Shown here: positions 10,455 to 22,379 of the stretch, piece by piece
How positions within the stretch are numbered: the stretch's first letter is position 1
Layout: every line of letters starts with the position of its first letter
Origin: Isoetes taiwanensis
Lineage: Eukaryota > Streptophyta > Lycopodiopsida > Isoetales > Isoetaceae
Assembly: GCA_021234155.1 (NCBI GenBank)
Contig: JAJEKV010000092.1
Location: forward strand, 622,001 to 686,000
DNA length: 64,000 bases
Reading direction: 5' to 3'
Translations under genes and position numbers: made by a program
Notes under the pieces: model-generated
Seen by the model: only the letters and a program-made list of their open reading frames with translations
Told to the model about the DNA's origin: nothing
Database searches by the model: none

Positions 10455-12240
10455 TAGCTACAATAATGCTTATACTAGCTGCTATCCATCATCGTTGTGT
10501 CTTTAGATGAACAGCACTTAGAGGCACATTCTTTGGAGTATCCCTCAAAGGAATCCACCAGCACGAGGAAAAAATTGAAGACGCACCTCAGGATTGATGT
10601 GAAAAAGAGACCTGACAGTGTCCCAAGCAACAAGCAACCCCTTTAGAAAGGGAGAAGCGTTAGGATAGGGATGTATATGATAAAGTAAAGCCCAAGGAAG
10701 GAGGGACTTAATGGTGGCCTTATGAAATGGAAGACAGTGATGAATCGACTGCATCAACGACATGATCTTGATTCCAAAATACAATTATAAGTCATAAGAA
10801 TTTTATTTTGTGTCCAATGAAGAAGAATCTCATCAGCAATATCCATGCCCTTAAATATAAATAGCCTCCTTCTCTTCCAGATCGACCATAAAAGCTAGCC
10901 ACACACAAGAAGAAAAGATCAATTTTGCAGTTTGTGCCATGCATCAGGGTAAATAGTGAGCAGAATTTGCTGGCTAAATCGAGACACACCAAATAGGATT
11001 AACAACCAAGATCATGCGTGCCGAAGCTGGTCACACAAGAAAAAACAATGCTCAATAACTTTCAACCCTTTGCTTACGTGAAGGAGAGAGCTTTGAAATT
11101 CAATTATCATTTTATGCATCAGCCTGTTGACTTTGAGGCATCCATGGATCACTTACCAACCCAAAATTGCCACTTTGAGATGAAGCAACTTATCCCATAC
11201 CCATGCCCAAACGCTTCTCCATTGTGGCTAAGGGACCTAAAGATGCCATCTATAGAGGCAAGATTTCAGAGTGCAGGAGCAATTTATACACAGGAGAAAG
11301 AAAGCGTCCTGGCTTGGTACCTTGATGGCAGCCCCATATAATTACTTCAATTTGCGGGCCAGAATCATGTGGCAACAATGCAGTAATACGAGTTCAAACT
11401 ACTCTATCCCATCCGTACAACAAGAATTTTGTTCTAAATGCTCCCATGACATGAGATGACCAAAATCATACCAGCTACAATAATGCTTATACTAGCTGCT
11501 ATCCATCATCGTTGTGTCTTTGGATGAACAACACTTAGAGGCACATTCTTTGGAGTATCCCTAAAAGGAATCCACCAGCACGAGGAAAAAATTGAAGACG
11601 CACCTCAGTATTGATGTGAAAAAGAGACCTGACAGTGTCCCAAGCAACAAGCAACCCCTTTAGAAAGGGAGAAGCGTTAGGATAGGGATATATATGATAA
11701 ACTAAAGCCCAAGGAAGGAGAAACTTAATGGTTGCCTTATGAAATGGAAGACAATGATAAATCGACTGCATCAACGACCTCAGTCTAGGAGAATCATCCT
11801 TACCATGAGAACCCCCCAAATAAACTTCAATATCATCACCTTACTTTGGAGGTGAAAATCCAATATTCCAAGACCATAGTTGCCTTAGCTTTAATGCACT
11901 TTGTCCCAAGCTATCTTGACAACAGCTCCTACTTCATTTCCACATAAATAAATGTTTTTGCAACCCTCTAATAATTTCATTCCAAGCATATGAAGCAGAG
12001 ATGTGAATTCCAAGGGATACTAAGTAACTTTGTGGTATTTCCATGCAGAAGAATCTTCCATGAATAGTCCAAAATACAGAGAGGGAATCTAAGGTCCATA
12101 AAGCAATACATTCTTACCAACCCATAAGAACTTTTGATGCTAAAGAGAATGTGTCTAACAATAGCTTAACATTATGAAGATTTTTAGCCTTGGCAATTAG
12201 GAACAAAAAGATATTCCCAGCATATTCTTGGGAAGACTCT
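10455..12240 (-). mobile_element. old L1-type LINE (LINE-B), ORF2 debris with internal tandem duplication
   Basis: Continuation of the element that starts at 739. Minus-strand translation of 12240-11822 gives ORF2 thumb-region text (AKNLHNVKLLLDT, IPQSYLVSLGI). 11819-11535 and 10784-10545 give two copies of LMQSI-x-HCLPFHKATIK followed by YPNASPFLKGLLVAWDTVR. Thus a unit of about 1 kb (928-1484 plus 10455-10787, and 10788-11457 plus 11458-11819) is tandemly duplicated. The young L1 inserted inside the first unit. Many stops and frameshifts make this non-functional. Confidence 0.8.
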
Positions 12241-12505
12241 TATAGCAAAACAAACTACAACATTTGAAGTAAAGTGGCTTTCTTATTGAGCGTTCAAAAA
12301 CAAAGTACAATAGTATAGTAGTAGAAATGTTTGGCTAAGAAGTATAAAGTTAAATAAACCCCGGCAATCACCGAGAGTTTTAATAAGAAAGAGATAAGCC
12401 ACAATGAAACTCAAGGTCAGAGATTTATCAACTGGAATAAAAACTACGCCCTTTGGGTTTTCAAGGAAAACCATGGAGATAAATAACGGACTAGGAGTAA
12501 TTGTA
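12064..12505. repeat. T1 flank, copy 1
   Basis: Direct copy of 25003-25448, including the start AATAGTCCAAAATACAGAGA and the end GACTAGGAGTAAT. Its first 180 bases are LINE-B ORF2 sequence that is continuous with LINE-B here but not in the second copy. That makes this the more original context. It abuts the left end of the body module. Confidence 0.85.
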
Positions 12506-13998
12506 TTCTCCTCTATTGCAAGAACTCCTTTGTCAATGCTTTCAAGCTTTTTTGTGTCTTAGGGACATAATCCATCCTTAGTCTTAGATTTGATCCCAAT
12601 AAGTTTGTGAATTTTTCAATTGTCTGCCCGGTTTTTTTGCCACCTCTACACTCACCTTCTTTTTCATCAAATCAGTTTGCGCTACAGCTAGCGCTCAATT
12701 CATGTCCTCAATCCATTGGTTTAATTTGTATTTTTATTTTTACAATTGTTCATTCTCATTTTTGTGGCTTGTTTTTTATATTTGCATTTTTTTTACCGTT
12801 CATTGTTATGTTTCATCTTGATAGTTCTTATGGTCTTCGGCCCAACTAGGTAATGGTTGGTTTTTACCTTCTCCTTTACGATGATTATCTAATGCTTTAA
12901 TTCCCCATTGACAATAGCCCCATGCCATGGTTTTTTTTTAGGCAACCTTCCCAAGTTCAATAGGTATGTTTGTATTATTCTTGTTGGCTACAATCTTTTG
13001 GCGGCGGTTTTTTCCTATGGACTCCTCTCTTTCCTGATAGATTTCTTGCCTAGTTGCCTTAGATTTCATAGGTACCTGCTCTTTCCTGATAGTTTTCTTG
13101 CCTAGTTGCCTTATATTATATAGGTACCTGCTTCAATCTTTTTGCATCAAACGCCCTTTGGCTCCTTTGTTTTGGTAATTCGATGTTTAGCCTGTTGTTT
13201 ACATTGATTTTCTCTCTAAGGTATCTGTCACCCTAAGGTACCTGTCATTCTGGCTCTGACTCTGCCACCTTGATGCCACATTATCATCCTTATCTCTATT
13301 CTTTTCAAGCCTTATAACTTATTTGTTTATTACCTCAAGTCGCCGTAATTATTCTTGACTCATAACTTGTTTGTTCATAACCTCAATTTAAAAATATCAC
13401 TCTCATCTCACATCTTCCAATTTTCGTTTTCATGGTAATCTAGATTTTATAACATATTAAGCTCCTTTCGGTCGGACCATAGCTAAGCTGGTATTTGAAT
13501 TTAGAGACTGGATATTTTCTTGCTCTTTCTGTTATTCTACAATCTTTAGATTTGTTCCTCCTTTCACTTCGTCCACTCCAATAGGCAATATTCTTCTATC
13601 TTTATTTTATCTTTATTTTATTGTATGGATCCCAAGACCTATTGGTATCCGTGGACGTTAAAAAATCTATTCTATTCTATTCTTAGACATCTTTACATGG
13701 GTCATGTAAATTTAGGATTGTTCTTATACTATTATTTATTTAATTGGTAGGATGTAAAAGTGCTTGGTCTCGAAAGTTATTTGTGATTGTACATTCAAGA
13801 CCTTATACTATTATTTAATTGGTAGGATGTAAAAGTGCTTGGTCTCCAAAGTTATTTGTGATTGTACATTCAAGACCAAATCGGCCCCTCTGCTTGCTCC
13901 AGCATTTAGGACCTCAAAATCCGGTTGTGCCAGAATTTCTTAAGAGCACATTATTCTTTTGAACTCTTACATGCTTCACTTTTCAAACCCAATTTTTG
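12506..13998 (+). mobile_element. body module, left part, copy 1 (forward)
   Basis: AT-rich non-coding repeat. It matches 52110-53393 in reverse orientation, and its last 250 bases match 33595-33775 in reverse. No conserved ORF; the frames present are T-rich and not shared with the other copies. Local changes in this copy include a 62-bp tandem duplication at 13732-13880 (GGTAGGATGTAAAAGTGCTT twice) and a LINE2 tail at 13610-13683. The module stops at 13998 within a run of T, where a gene-fragment block begins; in the inverted copy it runs on uninterrupted into the right part. Confidence 0.8.
13610..13683 (+). mobile_element. solo LINE2 3' tail with visible empty site
   Basis: About 70 bases reading GGATCCCAAGACC, then TATCCGTGGACGTTAAAAAA, then (TATTC)n. 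The reverse copy at 52140-52165 lacks this piece and reads straight from the ATCTTTATTTT-type sequence to TCTTAGACATC, so this is an insertion. ATCTTTATTTT is repeated at its left edge, a likely target-site duplication remnant. Confidence 0.75.
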
Positions 13999-14168
13999 GG
14001 TTGCCCCTAGGGGGGCAAACCCTTGTTTATGTGGGTTTATAGGATATTCTCAGTATATACCAGTATATACCTCGAATGTGCCAATGACTGCTAAAAACCT
14101 ATTGCTGGCTGTAAATGCACGGTCATTTCAATTGTTGGGCAACCCTCAGTGGAAACCGGTTAACTGGT
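13994..14168 (+). repeat. dispersed GGGTTGCCCC repeat, copy 1
   Basis: About 170 bp shared in direct orientation with 24828-25002. It starts TTTTTGGGTTGCCCCTA, continues with GGGGGCAAACCC, and ends with CGGTTAACTGG here versus GGCTAACCGG in the other copy. Its two copies lie next to body/T1 junctions of the big repeat, which may reflect its insertion or a shared breakpoint. Confidence 0.7.
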
Positions 14169-14560
14169 CTGTAGCTCCAAGGCCATAAATCTTTTTGAAG
14201 CGGTTCTGAAGTCCCATGCCCAGTACCAGCAGTAGATTCATTATGCTGAGAAGCTGAGACCGCTAGGAGAGGAGTGCGGCTTTATTTTCTAAAGTGTCGT
14301 CATATTATTCGGCTGTTTCTGGCAAGATATTTGGGGATTTCCATGGTAAGCACCATCGCATACTCCATTGTATTTTGTTGATGCAATTTTCAAACAAGGT
14401 ATTCGTTTGATAAGCTTCACCATTGCAAGGAAAATCCCTAAAGTTGTCGACTATGCCTTGCGAATAAATCGGTTATACAGTTGCCTTTATCTTTATCCCG
14501 TTGCTAACTACATCATCTTACAGATTTATGTTGGCCGTCCTGCTGCACCGGATATGGTGA

Positions 14561-15605
14561 GACATTGTTGCCCAGGTGCAATCTGGAACAGGAAAGATGT
14601 CTGTGATTGCTTTAACTGTAAGTAAACTGGGACAAGCAAAAAAGGCCCTCCGCATCTTCAATAGATTGACCAGTCAAGAATTGCAGACCAGTATATATGT
14701 TTGTAATGCCATTCTTAGCACTCCTATACATAATGGAAGGCAAGGAAGAGCTCTTGAACTCTTCTATAAGCTTCAAAAGGATGGACTTGAACCAGATATG
14801 TAACATATTCAACAGTAAGCTTTATTATTCCAAGCTTTTGTTATCGGTTTGCCACCTGAAAAATAGTCAGGTCCGAAATTAGAATGTAAGATCATTAGAC
14901 AGAAACTCAAGAAAAAAAAGGAAAATATTCTCTGCAGAACATGATACGAAATATAAATAATGCTATGGAGATAAAACTTGTGTGCATGGCCTATGGATCT
15001 CCCATATGTGTTCAGCAAACAGCAAGGGAGTTTGAACAGGAAAATAATCACATTAGCTTTTATGTGTTCAGGAAATGAATCACATCAGCTCATACCATTT
15101 ATTTTGCGAATTATTTTATGTCTGGGGCCATTACTTTTCTGATAATAAAACAACAACAACAAGGCACGGCAACTTTATGAAGAAATGAAGGCAAGCGGAC
15201 TTCAGCCTGAGGAATATGTGTTTGGAGCTTTGTTAAATGTGTACACATGTCATGGTCAGGAAACAGATGCACTAGCCTTGTTTGATGAGATGAGGAGTGA
15301 AGGAATAATGCCTAACTTATTCCATTACAGTTATCTTATCAATATGTATGCTATGAAAAGGTGTCCTGCAGAGGCTGAACAGATATTCTTGGACTTAAAA
15401 AATTCTGGGCTAGAGCCAAATATGGTACATTTCCTCTTTTAGCCATCTATATATTTTGCATATGCATATGCCTCTTGAAAGATGTAATTGTCAATTCCAG
15501 GTTTTATATAATGCGATGGTCAATGTTTACATGAACAATAGGTTATTCGATAAGGGAATGATGATCTTTTACGAGATGCAAGCTTCTGATCTACAACCTG
15601 ACTTA
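14561..15605 (+). pseudogene. eIF4A-like / P-class PPR chimeric gene fragment with three exons
   Basis: Frame 14561-14620 gives AQVQSGTGKMSVIALTV, which matches the Walker A (motif I) exon of eIF4A-type DEAD-box helicases. It is fused in frame to PPR text (LGQAKKALRIFNRL, SIYVCNAIL, DGLEPDM). One base is lost near 14802, after which VTYST is followed by a GTAAGC donor at 14815. Exon 2 (15164-15424, 87 codons) and exon 3 (15501-15605, 35 codons) keep frame and have AG/GT borders; they carry KASGLQPEEYVFGALLNVY, FHYSYLINMYAM and VLYNAMVNVYMNN. From memory the PPR part resembles Arabidopsis EMB3103-like proteins. P-class PPRs act on organellar RNA. A tract of intron lies between the pieces, so this was copied from genomic DNA. 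No complete start or end is visible. Confidence 0.8.
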
Positions 15606-16420
15606 GTAAGTTCTTTTAGCTTTTAGGTACATTTTGCTCAAGTTGTTCTCTATTTAATACTTGCTTGGAAGCTGAAGGCCAGAGTTGCTGTATTTCCTCC
15701 GTAGATGCACGCGCGCACCACAAGGTTCTTAGAAATGAGCCATGTCACATAAAGAATCACGCGCTCTCATTCATGCATCTTGCTAGTATGTATTTTAAAA
15801 TTTGATTCGTGAATTTTACAGTATACACTTTTTAAGGTCAAGATTTTTATTGTCCAACTTTTTCTGCAGCCAATGTATTCATCCGTAATGGTTCACTTTT
15901 TGACACAAATGTACAGTGGGTTGATCTAAAGTGCTGCAAATGATAATTGCGTTACAAACACATAAGCTGGAGTGTTGCAATCACCTGCGGTCTTCATGGA
16001 GGGAAGAAGAAGAGCTCTATAAAACCAAGACAACGATATTCTAGCTATGAAGAAGGGGAGATAGAGTTGCCTATCAGTTATATAGAGGACAACAAATTGT
16101 CTTCAGATAGATATGCACCCTCAGAGTTTAAGCAACAAAAGAATATGGAAGATGCAAGTAATTATGTTAGATTATGAAAACATGCAGCTTGCCCTTGTCA
16201 ATATCAATCAACTATCCAAGCATAATAACTCAAGTTTAATCATCAAGAATTGTTATAGAAAGTTTTGATAAACTTTTGTCCTCTTGCAGGATGTTTACCT
16301 GTTTTCGTATTTTAAAAAAGGATATCAACTCATATTCATATCATTCATCATTGCTAAGCATGCTTCAGAAGGTATTATAAAATTTTATTTTGCTCACATG
16401 CTACCATAAAAGAAGACTAA
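15606..16420. other. no gene recognised
   Basis: Intron-like and intergenic sequence after the last PPR exon. A 76-residue plus-strand frame at 15947-16177 matches nothing I recognise and has no supporting splice sites. Confidence 0.5.
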
Positions 16421-16423
16421 TAC

Positions 16424-17150
16424 CTTCATATCCTCCACAAAGGATGGGAAACCTCCAATTGACATAAATATTAAGAACCCAGCAACATAAGCCATGTATG
16501 CAGCTCTTGCCTACAAACATGAAGAGATTTGGAGTCAATGATTCAGTTGTGACTAAGCAATGGCAGCAAATCAATCTGTTGTACTGACAAAAGAAAGCTT
16601 ACTGTGATAGATGCATATGTGGTGCCAACTCTGTAATATATGCTCCCGATACAAATGGTGAGCATGGCATAAATACCAAGACGGAGCCAGTAATAGCCCA
16701 TATCTCTTCTCATGTTCACAAATGATCTGCATGTTAGTAAGAATGAAAAAGAATAGTCTTTTTAGGAATAGTTCAAAGTGTACACACACTTAAGACTTCT
16801 ATGCTTACCATATTTGAAATCTCCTGAATTTTGGCGTCAGCTATGGCTGCTGCGGTAGATGTCTGGTAAAATCTCCCTAGAGTCTTTACTACTAGAGCAA
16901 TTGCTCATCTTGCTCGAGGAGGATCTGCAGATTCAATATCTTGCCGGGTAATACCATGAACTTGAATTAGTTTGTATGAAATTTTGGTTTACGTCATTGT
17001 ATAGCAAGTAAAAATCTTTACGAACAAAGGAACCTTTCATGGATTCTTTGATGGTGTCAAAATCTGAGTTAATTGCCCCTTAAAATGGTCCGAAGGATTG
17101 CATAAAGGTGGGCAGGGAAATCCAGCTTCAGCAAAATACTGTATGTTTAA
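16424..17150 (-). pseudogene. ABCG (WBC/ABCG11-like) half-transporter fragment, four exons
   Basis: Exons in minus order: about 17145-17030 (YFAEAGFPCPPL-x-NPSDHF, then after a frameshift AINSDFDTIKESMK); about 16953-16809 (FYQTSTAAAIADAKIQEIS); 16725-16603 (SFVNMRRDMGYYWLRLGIY, then CIGSIYY and VGTTYASIT); 16510-16424 (GFLIFMSIGGFPSFVEDMK). The last two have exact AG and GT borders and 41 and 29 codons. ABCG11-type transporters export cuticular lipids across the plasma membrane; this piece covers the end of the nucleotide-binding domain to transmembrane helix 2. There is a frameshift after NPSDHFK and an in-frame TGA at 16917-16915. The rest of the protein is absent, so this is a dead captured fragment. 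Confidence 0.88.
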
Positions 17151-17615
17151 TAAACAAAGCAATGTCAGATCGAATCTTTTAAGCAAACAGATTAAGAAAG
17201 CTTGAAATTGCACCTCGATTCCGAAAGTGACTTTCACCAAAGTAGAGCCGGTTTTGCCATCGGCCGGATGCCCGCAGTCTGTACCTTGAAAAAGGGGCTT
17301 CGCATAGGGTAATTCCGGTATCAAAATAACGGACTCAAGTCGTTATTCTCAAATGCAAACATCGGCTCAAATGCCAACACCGATCCATTAAGAGTTCCAT
17401 CGTCCCAATCCACGCCATTCTGTGCATATATAGTTAAAACCAAAGCAATTAACAAAGAAAAAGCAAAAACATATTGATTTGCAACCTGGAAATTGACGTG
17501 CCACTTATTTTTTACAATAAGAATGAGGTAGTAACAGGCTTGAGAAGATTAAGCAAGGCGTATTTGCAGAGTAAATGTCGAGCAATGCGGGGCAACTAGA
17601 ATCGGTGGAAAGGCT

Positions 17616-18017
17616 ATGAGAAGTCCAACAAGCTCAAAAGGAACGATTCAGATTCAAGACCTTCAAAGCAAGGCTTTTCGCAGACATTATGTGCCTAGGT
17701 CACATACTAGCAGGCAGATCCAGCAGTTCTATAGATTGAACCAGGGTACATTGTCAGTTGCAAAGTATACAGAGGAATTTATGCGACTCAGACTCCATGT
17801 TCCTGGAGTGTCGGAAAGGCAAGCGGTCGAAACTTACATTGAGGGATTGAACAGCAATATCAAAAGGCTAGTCCGAGCAATCAACCCTAAGTCAGTGGCA
17901 GAAGCCGAGGATAAAGCCATAAGTTTGGAAGAAGCTCCAGATCTACAAATATATCTACTTTACAGCAACAATAAGATCTCTCGGATTCTATCTACAAAAT
18001 ATGACTTTGTTCAGTGA
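17616..18017 (+). pseudogene. Ty3/gypsy-type gag fragment
   Basis: A 133-residue frame with FYRLNQGTLSVAKYTEEFMRL, VPGVSERQAVETYIEGL and INPKSVAEAEDKAISLEEA, the pattern of the retrotransposon gag domain (capsid region) of plant gypsy elements. No zinc knuckle, protease or pol follows, and no LTRs were found around it. It is an isolated remnant inside the gene-fragment block of repeat copy 1. Confidence 0.8.
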
Positions 18018-19445
18018 TGACAGTGAAATGTAGTATTAAATGCTCATCTGGTTGTCTATATGACTTCTTGATGTTATCATAATTGTTCAATTCCTCTTAG
18101 CAGACAAGGGTTGGGCATGACTTAAACAATGCAGCAGGGAAAGTATCAAGACCTCTCTCCAGCAAAAATTTGAGTATCATGTGTGAAATACTAAAGATAA
18201 CTCGGCAAATCAAATATTCTGGCATACATGGCAAGTAATTGGGTGAGAGTCATTTCGGCTCCAAATACTATGCACAGTATTAAAAGCTAGAGTGCGCCAA
18301 AAGGGTTTTTACGGGAGTCAGCTTTGCTAAAAACATTACAGGAAAGCTATATTTTTGACAAAATTGTTCATTTCCTCCTCTTATTCATAATATATTGATA
18401 CTTGGTTGGGATGATGATGGCTATCTCTATCAATGTATAACTTCAGTTGTGTTGTTAGAACATAGTGTTAAAACTTCTAATCATAAGCAGTACTTGATTG
18501 GGATGTTCATAAGCAGTACTTGATTGGGATGCCGCTGGCTGTCTCTATCAATGTATAACTTCAATTGTTGTTACAACATAGTGTTAAAACTTACTTTCTA
18601 ATTAAAGGACCGCTACTTATTCGTTGTGTAATAGTTTATCAACTCCAATAGAAAACCTTATTTTCAATCCACATATTCAAAGGAATAGGGTTTACACATG
18701 CAACAAGTGCAAGATTTAGATGCATGAAGTTAGTACAAGCAATGCCTCATATTGCTAGAAATAAGGCGGACTTAAGGTGCTCTTTTAGGTAAAGTTTTGC
18801 CATGCGTTGTTTGAAATCAACATGCCCTCATGGCAATGGAAGGAAAATGGTTGTGTGTTGCTAGAAGACGTTGAAACTTCATGCGAGTAGGCCTAATCAA
18901 CTTGAAGCTTAAAGTAAGAACCATATATAGATAGAAAAATCAAACTAAACATATTAAACAATGTCTAATATAAATAGTATATATGCCCTTATTGACTCAT
19001 TAATTCAAAGGAATATGATTTACCCATACAACATGTGCAAGAATAAAATGCATGAAGTTAGTACAAGCAATGCCTCATACTTTAGGGGAGATAAGATGTT
19101 CTCATAGGTGTGAGAAGCTTTCTGCCAGTCGTCTTGGTGAAACTGTGTGTTTGATTATGTGTATGGTTCAGCCACTTATGTGATCGTTACAACTCAGGTC
19201 AGTTGTCTTTTACCCCGGTAGACTATTACGATTTGAGCTAGAATCTATGAAAGATCCAGCAATCGTAGCCGCTTGGGGAGGGCTCCTTGAGCATAGCCCA
19301 TAAAGGCCTAAAAGAATGTAGACCTTATATGCCAAGTCACCTTTTGGAAAGGTCTTGGGAGGAAAGGTAAGAGCTCAACATCTAAGGAGCAGATTTAAGC
19401 CACTTCACCCTCCGGCCATGGAGGGCAACCCTCCGTGCGCAGCAC
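18018..19445. other. non-coding, short duplications only
   Basis: No gene. GTACTTGATTGGGATG occurs twice at 18488-18524. A stretch of about 95 bases around AATGCCTCATA is present at 18667-18765 and again at 18995-19090. The sequence ends where the body module resumes at 19446. Confidence 0.55.
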
Positions 19446-22097
19446 CTTGTTTGGTTTTCCTTGCCATCTTCCTATTGTTTTCCTTGGTGCCTTTATGCGA
19501 TGGTTCCTTTTTTGCCTTTTCTTTCTTTGCAAACGATTTACAAGCAATCTATAGTTTCCAACTCAACATATGTCACCTTGTGACTAGTTCCACAGTACTC
19601 CTCCTTTACATTTGTACATGAACCCTCCTCAAGATCTTGCCATAAGCATATCGTAATTCATGCTTGACCTCGTTAGACCTTCTTTACCAACATGTTCCAT
19701 AATCCACTTGTTAGATGTTCCATTTTACAACCTTTCATGTTTCTCATGCCTTTTCTTTTTACATAGAATAGAATTCTATTCTATTCTATTCTCTCTTTAA
19801 AGAATTCTTTAGAATGTTCCTTCTTTTTTTCGGAAAGTTCTTTTGGGCTACTTCTATATGGGGAATCTAGATTGGATGCCAATGGATTGCTTATGTAATG
19901 TAATAGGTTTGTTTGATATTGGCTTTAATATTTCCGCTTTAAAAATCGTTTTTGTCAATAGGGTTTGGGTTGAAGTTGTTTTCAGTTCTTCTGCAAAGTC
20001 CATAGTTTGTTTTTGGATTTCTTTGCCAAACTGTTTTTTCGAACATTGTTTTCTGTTTTTGAAGCCGCCCGCGTCTTTACATTTGGGTGATTGATTTGCG
20101 ATTGCCTCTCCATTTCCCAGCGCAGATTGTTCAATATTTGTAGCTTATAAGATTTGCCCAAAATTCTGCCTAATAGATTTCCAACCTTCTTAATGTTTTT
20201 CTAACCCTTCTCTTGTAAAAACATGTCTCGATGACGTTTTTTCCTTTGTTTGCTTATGATGAATATCCTAGATGGTTTGCCTTTTTGTTTTGATTGACGA
20301 GGTCCTACGAAAAGCTCTTTTTATTTGTTGGATTAACGTTTTTCTTTCTCTAAATGTCCTAGGTAGTTACCATTCTATGTTTTACTATCTCATGCGCCTT
20401 TTTTGTTTGGCTAGGATAATATCCCTTTTTGTGACATCTCCCTAATAATAATCGTTTTGTTTTTCCTCAATTTATATTTCCCTCTTACCATCGTTCTTAT
20501 ATCTGTTCTATTCCCTTCTCTTTATCATTACTTGGATTTGTTTGCAAGCATATTTGCCATCTTTCACAAGAGTGCTTGTTTTTTATTTTTCCTTCACCCC
20601 CTCGTATTGACTTCATTGTTTAGACTTGATTGATATGGCATGTCTAGTTGCTTTACGAAAGATGCCAACTTATTGGGCATTAGAACTTCTTGTTTTTTTT
20701 TCATTATTGTCATAATTTCATTGTTGGGTTTACCTCTATTTGAGATCAATTCCTTGCATCAGTCTTGCTAACTTTCTTCGCATTTGTCTATGTACTATAA
20801 TTTTTTTCGCTATGTCCATTGGCCTTTTTTTATAAAAGGGTGCTTCAAAACTTTTTCTCATTAGTTTAGCACTATGTATATTTTCGCCTATGTCTATTGG
20901 CATGTACAATACGGAGGTGCTTCGTTGCTTTGCTCTAGATATAATGTAACTTATGTCCTTAGATTTTCTCAGCTATAGTATGTGTATGTTGGCTAGTATT
21001 TTTGTTGCGATGGTTCAATTACCGGAAACCAAATAGTCACGCCTTACCATTCCATATCGAACCCGTTGTTTGGTTTTAAGCTTCTAGATTCCATTGTTTA
21101 TATCTCTTTTCATAAAGTATTGACCTTGGCCTTGCTCATGTGTATTGTAATTTCATTTTTTCTATATTTTTATGTGTCTTGTTAGCCTTTCTTTGCTCCA
21201 TTTTACCTAGATTCAAAGTAATGTAATGGACCTGTATAAGTATTCTCTATTGAGGTATAGGTCTGACTTGTTTCCATCCTTTTTTGCTTGTATTCACGCT
21301 TCCAATAAGCTTTTATTTTTCATACCTTTTTCAATGGTCTTCTTTGTGCACTAACTCCATTTATTGACATCGATCCGAGCTCTCGGATCGTTATTCTGGG
21401 ATGGGACGAGCAGCTATATATGTGCTCGTCGTATTAACACTTCCAATAAGCTTTTATTTTTCATATTGGTTGAAACTAGGTAATTGTTCTTCCTTACACA
21501 ACGTTCATGATTGCCCCTGTGTTCGTGGCTACAAGTGGGGTGCGATTCCCCAATTGCATTCCTTGGTTGTTTTTCATTTTCTTTCCTTTTCTTTCTTGAT
21601 GTTTGTTGACTTCTTTCTCTCGATTTATCTTGCATTGCATCTTATCTTTTCTCTTCTTGCTAATTTTTCTTTCTGCCACCTACCATTGCATATAGGGTTT
21701 ATAAGGTGGAGTGTTCCGCTTCTTTCGACCAAATGTTCTAGTTTGTTTTGCTATAAAGGTCTTCCCAATGGTTCTATAACAACATAGAACCATTATTCTT
21801 GGAGAAGACGGGCCTTTTTTGAAACGTCTATTTTATTCTCATGGGGCCTTTTTTACAACTTATATATTTCGTCTATTCTAGCTTTCCTGCTCCTTCACTT
21901 TATCAAGCTATCATGATCTAATTCAAGCCGCATTTGAATTGGAACCTTGTCCTTTACGACTATGGAAGAATTGTTTCGATATTATTTCTGACTTCTTCAC
22001 TCTATCAAGCTTCATGGTCATTGAGAGTTTACACCTGTTATGTGAGACGATGGACGCATAAAGATTAATGTCAAATGTTGGATGGATGATGGGCTTG
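19446..22097 (+). mobile_element. body module, right part, copy 1 (forward); left arm of a large inverted repeat
   Basis: Non-coding T-rich sequence that matches the reverse complement of 25447-33595 piece by piece. Relative to the inverted copy it lacks the MITE at 28474-28795, the LINE2 at 28951-32140, the block 32233-33358 and about 780 bases (near 21885; present at 25655-26440). It has a local rearrangement at 21430-21475, where CTTCCAATAAGCTTTTATTT is repeated from 21300. It carries a conserved small hairpin, GGTTCTAT...ATAGAACC, at 21767-21796. No shared ORF; frames here are incidental. Confidence 0.85.
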
Positions 22098-22295
22098 CAT
22101 TAAATTTGATGGTGTATGAGACATGCATTTAAGAGCTATGCCATAAAATAAGGGCTCCATAAAGTGAGGGCTCCCATAAAGTGAGGGCTCCAGCTAGGCT
22201 TACTGTAAATACGTAAATACAGGCTGGGATGAGAGGCTCAAAGACTTGAGATTGTACAAAATGGTAAGTATAAATTGTAACTAATTTTAATGGCT
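22098..22295. repeat. T2 flank, copy 1
   Basis: Shared in the same orientation with 53394-53563, beginning TAAATTTGATGGTGTA and including AAATACAGGCTGGGATGAGA and GTATAAATTGTAACTAATTT. The phrase TAAAGTGAGGGCTCC is duplicated here (22150-22185). Homology appears to end soon after ATGGCTTGATATAGAAAAA. Confidence 0.8.
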
Positions 22296-22379
22296 TGATA
22301 TAGAAAAACCGAGATGGGATTTTATAAACTTTTAAAGGTCGTAAGGGTTCTTCAAAATGCCTTATTCTATGCATGTTTA

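Noticed and set aside
12607-13105. Membrane-protein-like ORFs (80 and 65 codons)
   Set aside because: T-rich repeat sequence; frames are not kept in the inverted copy.
17250-17420. Possible extra exon on the minus strand (NGVDWDDGTLNGSV)
   Set aside because: Protein-like but no family match and no splice sites that link it to the ABCG exons.
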